NCBI GenBank assembly: GCA_937925645.1
Contig: CALAMB010000298.1
Span: 1-44,124 of the forward strand
Source of the DNA: an uncultured Acidobacteriota bacterium
Lineage (GTDB): Bacteria > Acidobacteriota > JAAYUB01
Direction: 5' to 3'
DNA length: 44,124 bases
Shown here in pieces: positions 16,869 through 23,759 of this stretch; the first letter of the stretch is position 1; every line of letters starts with the position of its first letter. The notes beneath the pieces were generated by a model that did no database searches, was not told the DNA's origin, and was given only the letters and a program-made list of their open reading frames with translations. Both the position numbers and the translations under genes were made by a program.

Positions 16869-17186
16869 TCACTCGCCGCGTTCGGAACCGGGTCCGCCGG
16901 GCGCGAACAGCCGGGCGAAGCCGGGATATGGCGCCAGGGGGATCAGCTCGAAGGCGATGAGGCCTTGCCGCACCAACGGCAGGGAATCGAGGGCCGCCCG
17001 GGCGGCCGAGTCGTCTGAGCATTCCAGGATGAGCACGGCCTCGTCGCGGTCGGACCTGAAGTACAGCTCCCGGATGACGCCCTGCTGGTACAGCTCCCAC
17101 GCGCGCGCCGCTTCGGCGGCCAGATGGGACGCGTATTGGGCCTCGGTGACACCGGCGACCTCGCGCTCAAGGGCCAGGAACTTCAT
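16869..17186 (-). CDS. Muconolactone-isomerase-like ferredoxin-fold protein
   Basis: This 105-residue protein resembles the muconolactone delta-isomerase / dimeric alpha-beta barrel superfamily: MKFLALEREVAGVT, then ARAWELYQQGVIRELYF, a DRDEAVLILEC strand, LDSLPLVRQGLIAFELIPL, and PYPGFARLF at the end. Proteins of this type bind small aromatic or enol compounds or act as monooxygenase-like enzymes, but many have no known function. No aromatic-degradation genes flank it, so isomerase activity should not be assumed. AGGAGG lies 9 nt before the ATG. Co-transcription with the TauE/SafE permease suggests that both handle the same small organic anion, which is inference. Confidence 0.7.
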   Translation of the reverse strand: MKFLALEREVAGVTEAQYASHLAAEAARAWELYQQGVIRELYFRSDRDEAVLILECSDDSAARAALDSLPLVRQGLIAFELIPLAPYPGFARLFAPGGPGSERGE

Positions 17187-17217
17187 GGACGGTTTCCTCC
17201 TTCAAGTGGGTGCCGGC

Positions 17218-17247
17218 ATTGTAACCTCTGGAACATGCGGTTGTCAT
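17218..17247 (-). promoter_or_regulatory. sigma70-like promoter of the isomerase-like/TauE operon
   Basis: On the minus strand, ATGACA (17247-17242), 18 nt and TACAAT (17223-17218) predict a transcript starting near 17211 and reaching the ATG at 17186 after about 25 nt. Confidence 0.55.
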
Positions 17248-17302
17248 CTGACCGGTTAGAAACTCCTTCCGCCGGGCGCCCTGTGCGATGCCGGGGCAGC
17301 GG

Positions 17303-17524
17303 TATAATTCTTGCGCTGACCCATGGAAAAAATTATAGTAAAGAAAACGCAGCAAACGGATGCCGTTGGTTTCGCCGCCGGTAGTGGTTTTGGAATCCGG
17401 TCGATGGTCTGGTTTGGCGGCGCCGGTCTGCTTGAAACACAATGGTATCCAGTCCGGAAAGCGGCTTTGCCATGTGTCGGCTTGCGGGAAGCAACCGCCA
17501 GAATTCGCACCATAGGAGGGAACC
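17303..17524 (+). promoter_or_regulatory. Possible promoter and long structured leader of the PA14-domain gene
   Basis: A perfect TATAAT (17303-17308) without a clear -35 lies about 215 nt before the PA14 gene. If used, it gives a long leader. Several short inverted repeats lie just before the AGGAGG site, for example GCTT/AAGC around 17489-17502 and GGAAAGC/GCTTTGCC around 17456-17471. No known riboswitch consensus could be matched. No convincing gene lies in 17187-17524. Confidence 0.3.
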
Positions 17525-18187
17525 ATGTCAGTCAAAACTCTGATCTTGGGCCTGGTCGTTTGCGTCGCCTGCTTCTGCCTGATTTCATCCATCGCGGCGG
17601 CCGACGAGAACAAACTCATCATCACCTACTGTGACGGATCCCGGCAGGAGGTGCCGCTCAACCAATCCAAAGCGCAGATAAGCAGCCTGACCTTTTCCTG
17701 CCAGGGAGATGAGACGGTATTCGGCGGCAACACGTACACTGAGGGCGCCTTGAAGGGGAATATCTATCATCTGCCGCCGAACACCAGAGCCCTGCCCGAT
17801 TTTTCCACGCTGCTCCCGGTGGGTTCCATTTATGCCAAGGAGCTGAACATCCCGACGCAGGACTTCATGCAGGGGTTTCCCGGGGTGACTGACCGCTTCG
17901 AATGGTTCGGTGTCCAGTACGCCGGGCAATTTGAAGTGGAGCAGGATGGAATCTACGTTTTCCGGCTGAATTCGGACGACGGATCGTGTCTGTACATCGA
18001 CAACCTTCTGCTCATCAACAATGACGGGATTCATCCCGCCCGAAGTAACAGTGGAAACATTCCGCTCAAGCGGGGACCGCATCAGATCCGGGTGGATTAC
18101 TTCCAGGGGCCCCGGGCCAAAATCGCCCTGCAGCTCTTCATCACGCCTCCGGGCGGGAGCGAGCAGATTCTTCGATTCGGCCGGTAG
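17525..18187 (+). CDS. Exported PA14-domain protein
   Basis: This 220-residue protein has a signal peptide (TLILGLVVCVACFCLISSIAAA). Residues about 95-215 form a PA14 domain, the beta-barrel found in many carbohydrate-active and adhesive proteins: FEWFGVQYAGQFEVEQDG, YVFRLNSDDGSCLYIDN, LLINNDGIHP, and the LKRGPHQIRVDYFQGP strand. The DDGS segment corresponds to the usual metal/sugar loop. Residues 25-90 are unassigned. AGGAGG lies 5 nt before the ATG. The protein is short compared with PA14-containing enzymes and has no catalytic partner domain, so a binding role is more likely. Confidence 0.82.
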   Translation: MSVKTLILGLVVCVACFCLISSIAAADENKLIITYCDGSRQEVPLNQSKAQISSLTFSCQGDETVFGGNTYTEGALKGNIYHLPPNTRALPDFSTLLPVGSIYAKELNIPTQDFMQGFPGVTDRFEWFGVQYAGQFEVEQDGIYVFRLNSDDGSCLYIDNLLLINNDGIHPARSNSGNIPLKRGPHQIRVDYFQGPRAKIALQLFITPPGGSEQILRFGR

Positions 18188-18247
18188 CTCCAGACCACGC
18201 GGCACGACAGTGGAGAATCCGGTCGGCGGCCCTTGGGCGGCCCGTCG

Positions 18248-20545
18248 ATGCGGTCAACCTTTCGGGATCGCATGATGAGCGCCAGAAAGACGAAGCGGGA
18301 AGCACATCCAACTCGCCGAACGGAAACACAGGGACCGTTGGGCAAACGGACCGGCTGGATCGTGCTGCTCGGTGTTGCGATCATCTGGCTGGCTGGTCTG
18401 GCCTGGCGGGGAGGCGTCGGCGAGCGGTTCCCCGTGGTGTACGTGGCGGACGCCGCGTTCCACCACCGGTTGGTGGATCACCTGCTGGAGAGCGGCCGGC
18501 CGCTGGCGGCGGACCCACTCTTTGTCAGAGCCGAGCCGCGCGCGCCGTTTCGGGACATGTACCCGCCGGCCTTTCACTACCTCGCCGCCGGCTGGGTACG
18601 CCTGGCCGGCTGGGCCGGCGCGCAGCGCGAGTCGGCCCTTTACTTTCTGTGCGCGCTGCTGGGCAGTCTGGTCATTCCGCTGACCGGATGGCTGGCCTGG
18701 CGCGTCGTGAATCGGGCAGACGCGGCGTTGGCGGCCATGCTGCTTGCGGCCGCCGCCACGCCGCTGGTGACGCGGGGCGCGTACGGCATCCTGCGTCCGG
18801 AACCGTTCGGGGCGGCGCTCGTGGTCCTGACCGCGTTGCTCGCGGCGGACTGGTCATCCGGCTGGCCGCGAGGGCGGCAAGCGGCCTGGCTCACTGCTGT
18901 CGGTCTGGCCCACGCGCTCGGCGCCGGCGCGTGGCGGCTGTTTCCGGCCCTGGCGGCGATTGGCGTCGGCGCGGCGGTGATGGCCGACTGGTTGGCAGGG
19001 CATCGGCCGAACCGGATGCCGGTCCTGCTGGCCGGAGTCGCGGGCACCGCCGCAGCGGGTGTCGCCTGCGATTTTTATCGGGCGGGCGCGCCGGATCACC
19101 TGCTGTTCCTCCTGCCGGCGCTGCTGCCGGCAGCCGTCCAACTGGCGCTGGCGTCCGGTCGCGCTCACGCGTTCGGCGAGCGACTCGGCAAGACACACCG
19201 CTGGGCGGCGCTTGGCGTTGGCTTCGCCCTGGTGGTGGCGGCGGGCTTCGCCGCGGTGCCACTGTTACGGGCCCGGGTGACCGGCTGGCTGGAACCGGGC
19301 GGCGTGCCGCTGAACGAGGCCAGTCTGTACGGCCGGATCGTGAACGAGCTGCAGCCCCTGGATCTGATCGCCGCCTTCGCCCAGGAGCGCTGGTTCTATC
19401 TGCCGGCGGCGCTGGTGGCGCTGGCGGCCGTGTGGATCTGGCGGCGGGAAGCGTGGCCGGGGGATCCGTACCTGGCTGTGGCGGCGGCCGGTTACGGACT
19501 GGCCGCGCTGCTGTTCGTCCGTTTCGAGTATGTGGCGGCGCCGTTCGCGCTGGCGCTTCTGGCAGCCGCGATCCGCGGCGCGCTGGCCGCGATTCTCCCC
19601 GCCCGTTGGGGGCGGGGCTGGGTGTCGGTCGGGTTGCTGGCGGCGGTCCTGCCTGTCGCGGCGGTCCACGCGCGGCTGGACGGCCACCTCGCCGATCCGC
19701 CGACGCGGCAGGAACTGAACCGCCGGGAGACCTATGACTGGCTGCGCGGGAACCTCCCGGCACATGGCGCCATCGCCGCTTCCTGGTCACTGGGTTTCGA
19801 GCTGCAAACCTACACCGGCCGGCCGACGCTCACCGACGGCTTTCTCGAGAGCCGCCTGAACCGGGAGCGGCTGCTGGCGTTCTACCGGGCGCTCTACGGA
19901 GAGGACGAGGAGCAGCTGGCCGCGTACTGCCGACGCCACGGCGCCCGCTGGCTGGTGCTGGACCGGTCCCACCTGCTGCCGGTGGCCCGCACGCTGGAAC
20001 TTCCCTGGCGGGAGTGGGTGGATGTCGCCGAAGGGCCGGACCGGACGTTGCAGGTGACAATCCGGCCGGCCGGACTCCGGCTCGTCTACGTCCGGCTGCT
20101 GGGGGGGCAGCCCACCCGGTGCTTCCGTCCCGTGTATGACGCGGGCAACTATCTGGTAATGGAACTGAGCGACGTCACCGGCGGGAGATCGCCGGATCAG
20201 CCGGCCGTTGCCTGTTCCCGGGGACCGATCACCTCGGTCACCTCGATGCCCCGGCGGCGGAGCTCCCCCACGAGCAGGTCATACGGGACGTCCCGCACCG
20301 GCGAGAGCACGCCCCTCCCGGCGATTCGCCCGTCGACGATCATCCGGGCGCCGATGCTGGCGGTGAAGCCCACGGTCCGGCTCATGGCGGTGAGGCCGGT
20401 GGCGAGATCCCGCCGGTCGATGACCTGGTGGACGGCCCGCGCGGGCCGGCCGCCGCGCCGGCCGACCGTTTCAATCCGGACCATGGCGATGTCGCGCTCG
20501 CCGTCGCTGAGGCGCAGGTGCGGCTCCAGCGCCCGGGCCAGGTAA
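18248..20545 (+). CDS. STT3-like GT-C glycosyltransferase, 3' end probably aberrant
   Basis: This is a 765-residue open frame. It has about 11-13 hydrophobic segments, an early acidic motif (YVADAAFHHRLVDHLLESG) like the first DxD loop of STT3/PglB/AglB oligosaccharyltransferases, and a C-terminal soluble part starting near ETYDWLRGNLP. The catalytic-region WWDYG of STT3 appears here as SWSLG (ASWSLGFELQTYTGRP), so it may transfer something other than N-glycans. The natural protein seems to end near residue 640 (NYLVMEL, about 20166). The frame then continues 349 bp antisense through the convergent gene, giving a basic, low-complexity tail, so a lost stop or sequence error is likely. The start is uncertain: TTG 18233, ATG 18248 or ATG 18272. 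Confidence 0.7.
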   Translation: MRSTFRDRMMSARKTKREAHPTRRTETQGPLGKRTGWIVLLGVAIIWLAGLAWRGGVGERFPVVYVADAAFHHRLVDHLLESGRPLAADPLFVRAEPRAPFRDMYPPAFHYLAAGWVRLAGWAGAQRESALYFLCALLGSLVIPLTGWLAWRVVNRADAALAAMLLAAAATPLVTRGAYGILRPEPFGAALVVLTALLAADWSSGWPRGRQAAWLTAVGLAHALGAGAWRLFPALAAIGVGAAVMADWLAGHRPNRMPVLLAGVAGTAAAGVACDFYRAGAPDHLLFLLPALLPAAVQLALASGRAHAFGERLGKTHRWAALGVGFALVVAAGFAAVPLLRARVTGWLEPGGVPLNEASLYGRIVNELQPLDLIAAFAQERWFYLPAALVALAAVWIWRREAWPGDPYLAVAAAGYGLAALLFVRFEYVAAPFALALLAAAIRGALAAILPARWGRGWVSVGLLAAVLPVAAVHARLDGHLADPPTRQELNRRETYDWLRGNLPAHGAIAASWSLGFELQTYTGRPTLTDGFLESRLNRERLLAFYRALYGEDEEQLAAYCRRHGARWLVLDRSHLLPVARTLELPWREWVDVAEGPDRTLQVTIRPAGLRLVYVRLLGGQPTRCFRPVYDAGNYLVMELSDVTGGRSPDQPAVACSRGPITSVTSMPRRRSSPTSRSYGTSRTGESTPLPAIRPSTIIRAPMLAVKPTVRLMAVRPVARSRRSMTWWTARAGRPPRRPTVSIRTMAMSRSPSLRRRCGSSARAR

Positions 20546-21390
20546 CGCAGCCGGTCCACGGCGACGCCGTCCACCATCACGGGTTCGGGATCCAGCAGGT
20601 GGAGGTCCACCAGTTGTTTCCAGAACGCGCAGTGGCCCGGCCAGCGGAGGGTGTAGCGGGCCATGAGGCCGAGGCCGGCGGCGGGTCCCACGGCGTCCAG
20701 GTAGCGGGTCGCGTCGCCGTTGGGGTACGCCTCGAGTTCGCCCAGCCCGTCGACGTCCACGCGATGAACGTGAGCCGGGTTGAAGACGTCGTCGGCCCCG
20801 ACTTCCACCACGGCGCCGTCGCGGATGTACCGAGCGACGCGCCGATAGGTCCGCAGCACGCCCTCGAAGGTCCAGGTCACCTTGTACCGGAGCGGGTTGT
20901 CCGCCGCCGCCGGTTCGGGGAGCCCCGCGCCGTAGCTTCGGATCTCACGGACGTCCTCCAGGCAGGCCAGCGCCCGGCCCAGCAGCACCAGGTCGATCCC
21001 CGGATCCAGGCCGAACTCGGGCAGGATGGCCACGCCCGCCGACCGGGCCGCCGCGTCCAGCGCCCGCACCTCCGGCGACGTGTAGAAGGTGTTCACCAGG
21101 TGCACGCCGTGGCGCACCGCCGACTCCGCCACGAGGCGCTGGTACTGGGACGGCATCAGGTCGATGGCCACGTCCGGGTGGGTGGAAAAGAGGCGGTCGA
21201 TCTGGGCGGGATCGTCGGCGTCGCAGGCGACGGCCGACACCCGATCGCCATAGCCGCAGCGGTCCAGGTGCGCGCGCAGGGCGGCCAGGTCCCGGTCGGC
21301 GGCCACCACCCGGGTGACCGCCGGGCTCGCGCAGAGATCGTGCAGCGCCGCCTTACCCTGCATCCCGATCCCCAGCAGCAACACCTTCAT
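20197..21390 (-). CDS. Saccharopine dehydrogenase-like NAD(P)-binding oxidoreductase
   Basis: This 397-residue protein begins with a Rossmann fold (MKVLLLGIGMQGKAALHDL; GxGxxG at 7-12). The rest follows the saccharopine dehydrogenase / carboxynorspermidine synthase pattern: DLMPSQYQRLVAESAVRHGVHL, ILPEFGLDPGIDLVLLGRAL, and a large C-terminal domain. Members catalyse reversible NAD(P)-dependent reductive condensations of amino acids or polyamines; which one cannot be told here. GGGAGG lies 7 nt before the ATG. The divergent MarC gene starts 155 bp away. The C-terminal coding region overlaps the run-on end of the STT3-like frame on the other strand. Confidence 0.85.
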   Translation of the reverse strand: MKVLLLGIGMQGKAALHDLCASPAVTRVVAADRDLAALRAHLDRCGYGDRVSAVACDADDPAQIDRLFSTHPDVAIDLMPSQYQRLVAESAVRHGVHLVNTFYTSPEVRALDAAARSAGVAILPEFGLDPGIDLVLLGRALACLEDVREIRSYGAGLPEPAAADNPLRYKVTWTFEGVLRTYRRVARYIRDGAVVEVGADDVFNPAHVHRVDVDGLGELEAYPNGDATRYLDAVGPAAGLGLMARYTLRWPGHCAFWKQLVDLHLLDPEPVMVDGVAVDRLRYLARALEPHLRLSDGERDIAMVRIETVGRRGGRPARAVHQVIDRRDLATGLTAMSRTVGFTASIGARMIVDGRIAGRGVLSPVRDVPYDLLVGELRRRGIEVTEVIGPREQATAG

Positions 21391-21475
21391 CGAACACCTC
21401 CCGGCGGATCATCCGTCCAGACAGTTCCCGCTACTGTATCATGGAATCCTGAAGCGGGAAACCGGGCCGGCGCCA

Positions 21476-21504
21476 TTGCAAATCCGCGGCGATTGGGTTT
21501 AAAT
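21476..21504 (+). promoter_or_regulatory. Candidate promoter of the MarC gene
   Basis: TTGCAA (21476-21481), 17 nt and TTAAAT (21499-21504) lie 41 bp before the ATG at 21546. Confidence 0.4.
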
Positions 21505-21545
21505 GGGGCCCGATTGCGCGCGGGGTCGGCCGCGCGGGAGGCGTC

Positions 21546-22184
21546 ATGACATTCATTCACGGCATGCTGTTTGCGTTCCTGGCCCTGTTCCCCATCCTGA
21601 ATCCGCCGGCCATGTCGCCGGTCTTCCGGATGCTCACCGCGCGAGTGTCGGACGAGGAGCGGAACCACCTGGCCCTGCTCATCGGCTGCTATTCGTTCAT
21701 CCTGCTCGCCGCGCTGCTGTTCGTGGGCGGCTGGCTGCTGAAGCTGTTCGGCATCTCGATCCCCGTGATCAGCGTGGCCGGCGGGCTGCTGCTCTTCCAC
21801 ACCGCCTGGCGGATGCTGAACCGCGAGCCGAAGATCAGCGCGGGCGAGCAGGAGGAAATGCAGACCCGGATGCTGGACCGCGCGTTTTTTCCCCTGACCA
21901 TGCCCGTCACCGCCGGACCCGGCTCCATGGCCATCACCCTGACCCTGGTGCCCGAGGGGAGCATCCTCGAGGTGGCCACGCTGGTCCAGTTCGCCGCCGT
22001 CACGGCGGGCATCGCCCTGGCCGCCCTGTCCATTTTCCTCTTTTACCGGTTCTCCGGCGTGATCCTCGGCCGGATGGGGAAGACGGGGCAGGCCACCATC
22101 AACCAGGTGTCGGCGTTCATCCTGCTGGCCATCGGCGTCCAGATCGTCTGGAACGGCGTGCGCGGACTGCTGGCCACGCTGTAG
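21546..22184 (+). CDS. MarC-family (UPF0056) integral membrane protein
   Basis: This 212-residue protein has six hydrophobic segments and the MarC-family features: FLALFPILNPPAMSPVF near the N-terminus, FGISIPVISVAGGLLLFHTAWRML, and TMPVTAGPGSMAITLTLVP in the middle (re-entrant-like loop). MarC proteins are inner-membrane transport-like proteins of unresolved function; early links to multiple antibiotic resistance were withdrawn. GGGAGG lies 4 nt before the ATG. The length is normal for the family. Confidence 0.88.
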   Translation: MTFIHGMLFAFLALFPILNPPAMSPVFRMLTARVSDEERNHLALLIGCYSFILLAALLFVGGWLLKLFGISIPVISVAGGLLLFHTAWRMLNREPKISAGEQEEMQTRMLDRAFFPLTMPVTAGPGSMAITLTLVPEGSILEVATLVQFAAVTAGIALAALSIFLFYRFSGVILGRMGKTGQATINQVSAFILLAIGVQIVWNGVRGLLATL

Positions 22185-22223
22185 CGGCCGTCCCGGGCGC
22201 GTCTCCCCGCCGGGACGTGCCGC
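22184..22223 (+). terminator. Hairpin after MarC, possible terminator
   Basis: GCGGC/GCCGC and GTCCCGG/CCGGGAC pair across a ~13-nt loop (22184-22196 with 22210-22223), right at the stop codon. There are only three T residues downstream, so termination efficiency is doubtful. Confidence 0.3.
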
Positions 22224-22253
22224 CGCTTTCCCGATTTGACGGTTCGTCCCGCC

Positions 22254-22486
22254 CTATTTGAGTTGTTGCCGCAACCAGCTATCCACGGGCACGCCGTCCA
22301 CCGAGGCCGGGTAAGGCCCCAGCCAGGCTCGTGCCTTGGCGGCAGCCGATTTCCAGGTGGCCGCATTGGCGTGCGCCTTCACTACTGACTGAAAAATGGT
22401 CTGCGTCGACAAATTCGATCTGAGATGTGACCGGATCGCCCGCCGGCCGGGAGCGACAGGGTTCGATATCGCCGGTGAAGGGGATG
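22254..22486 (-). pseudogene. Remnant of a protein-coding gene, frameshifted by a 4-bp duplication
   Basis: On the minus strand, the last 45-50 codons before a TAG (22256-22254) read like a genuine protein tail (VVKAHANAATWKSAAAKARA, ending VDSWLRQQLK). In another frame, just upstream, TSQIEFVDADHFS reads equally well. The two are joined by TCAGTCAG (22392-22385). Removing one TCAG restores a single frame, DADHFSVVKAHANA. No start codon or ribosome-binding site precedes it, and its 5' part is missing beyond the neighbouring gene at 22487. I do not recognise the parent family. This is a truncated, frameshifted remnant, though a sequencing error cannot be excluded. Confidence 0.45.
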
Positions 22487-22903
22487 CTAGTACGAACCGG
22501 GCAGGAGCAGCGTCTTGCCGTTCTCGTCCAGCCGCCAGACTTCCACGACGCGTCCCTTTTCCACCATGATCCGGATTTCCCGGTCATAGCTGGGCTCGTG
22601 GAAAGCCGGCAGGCCGGGCCGCCGTTCGCCTTCGCCCACCAGCAGCATGCCGCTGAACCAGCCGGCGGGGACCGGCTCGTCCACCAGCATGTGGCAGTTG
22701 CCCCGGATGCCCGTAAGGAACAGGCGCTGGTTCCGGATCTCCCACGTGGCCACGTAGCCCCGCGCGCAGTCGGACGCCGCGCTGAACGGGTCGTACTGGC
22801 GGCGGGTGTCCAGATCCGGGTGCTCGCTGGGCAGATCGGGGAAACAGGCCAGCGGGAAGGTTCTGCCGTTCAAGACGATCTCGTCCGGGATCTGGATGGT
22901 CAT
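22487..22903 (-). CDS. Small hypothetical protein in a two-gene operon
   Basis: This 138-residue protein opens MTIQIPDEIVLNGRTFPLACFP, has a middle segment QYDPFSAASDCARGYVATWEI, and ends in beta-rich segments (VEKGRVVEVWRLDENGKTLL). It has no signal peptide or membrane span and I do not recognise the family. The beta-rich pattern, with W and R dispersed, could suit a small binding or immunity-type protein, but nothing proves it. The ATG at 22903 follows the upstream stop codon by 2 nt, so translation is coupled. An AAAGGA site is present. A longer frame upstream is an out-of-frame shadow of the neighbouring gene. Confidence 0.6.
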   Translation of the reverse strand: MTIQIPDEIVLNGRTFPLACFPDLPSEHPDLDTRRQYDPFSAASDCARGYVATWEIRNQRLFLTGIRGNCHMLVDEPVPAGWFSGMLLVGEGERRPGLPAFHEPSYDREIRIMVEKGRVVEVWRLDENGKTLLLPGSY

Positions 22904-22905
22904 GA

Positions 22906-23667
22906 TCAATCCTTTGCCGGCGCCGGTGGCAAGGCGACGGGGAAGGTCGGCGCGTCCGGACGGGGAGCGGCCGCCGGCGGCTCGTCGGCGAAATACACCT
23001 CGGACACGTGCGGCTTGACGGCGGCGTCGTGAAATCGGACGGCGACGAACCAGTTCTCCACGAAGCGACGGGTCTCCCGCCGGGCCAGCTCCCGCACCAG
23101 CGGCAGCTTGCTGCGGGCCGTGTGATCGAGCAACTCCGGCATCTGCCGCTTCAGACGGTCGACGGCCGCCGCCTCGTCGCGCAGGAGGCTGCCCTCCACG
23201 ATCCGGATCCGGAGGCGCGAGATATCCACGGCCGGGGTGTTGAAGCCGATTCCCGGCGCGTCCACCCGCACCGCCTGCCGGTCTTCCTCCCAGGTGAACC
23301 GCCACGGCCCGTCCAGATCCAGGTAGTACACGTAGTCGACGGGAGTTTCGAGCTGCACGGTGACGTCCGGCAGTTGCAGGCTGTCCCAGAAGATGGCCGT
23401 GGAGTCGGTGCGGGTGAAGGTGTCCACCGACTGAAGGCCGGCCACCTGGAGGAAATTGGTACCCCGGGTGCGCGTGACGTAGTCGCGGAACTCCACGGTG
23501 ACGGTGCCGGTGCGGAAAGCGGCGGCGATCCGCTCCATGGCGGCGCCCGCCCGCTCCACTCCCTCGCCGGGCACGGCGGCCAGGCGGTTCACCGCGTAGA
23601 TGCCGATGACGGTCACCGCGAGGGTGGCCGCGGCGATGGCGGCGAGTTTGGGAACGGCTGCGTGCAT
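22906..23667 (-). CDS. Membrane-anchored hypothetical protein (DUF4230-like)
   Basis: This 253-residue protein has one N-terminal transmembrane helix (about 7-27) and a long soluble domain. The pattern VEFRDYVTRTRGTNFLQVAG, FTRTDSTAIFWDSLQLPDV, VDYVYYLDLDGPWRF and the helical stretch LLRDEAAAVDRLKRQMPELLD resembles DUF4230-type proteins, of unknown function and usually envelope-attached. The assignment is tentative. The Pro/Ala-rich C-terminus (about 225-253) looks disordered. It is the first gene of an operon with the small protein downstream; no clear promoter box was found in the 92 bp before it. Confidence 0.55.
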   Translation of the reverse strand: MHAAVPKLAAIAAATLAVTVIGIYAVNRLAAVPGEGVERAGAAMERIAAAFRTGTVTVEFRDYVTRTRGTNFLQVAGLQSVDTFTRTDSTAIFWDSLQLPDVTVQLETPVDYVYYLDLDGPWRFTWEEDRQAVRVDAPGIGFNTPAVDISRLRIRIVEGSLLRDEAAAVDRLKRQMPELLDHTARSKLPLVRELARRETRRFVENWFVAVRFHDAAVKPHVSEVYFADEPPAAAPRPDAPTFPVALPPAPAKD

Positions 23668-23759
23668 CGCCTGTCATTATACCGCGACCGATCACAAACC
23701 GGACACGGTTCGTTGAGGAGCCGGGAACGGGCGTCCCGTCTCCGGCCGGGAAGCGGACG

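Noticed and set aside
17440..17524. A cyclic-di-GMP (GEMM) riboswitch before the PA14 gene.
   Set aside because: Some hairpin words look similar, but the conserved core and tetraloop receptor could not be aligned.
17323..17634. A ~100-codon plus-strand frame overlapping the PA14 gene's leader and start.
   Set aside because: It has no ribosome-binding site and no motif, and it is out of frame with the strongly supported PA14 gene.
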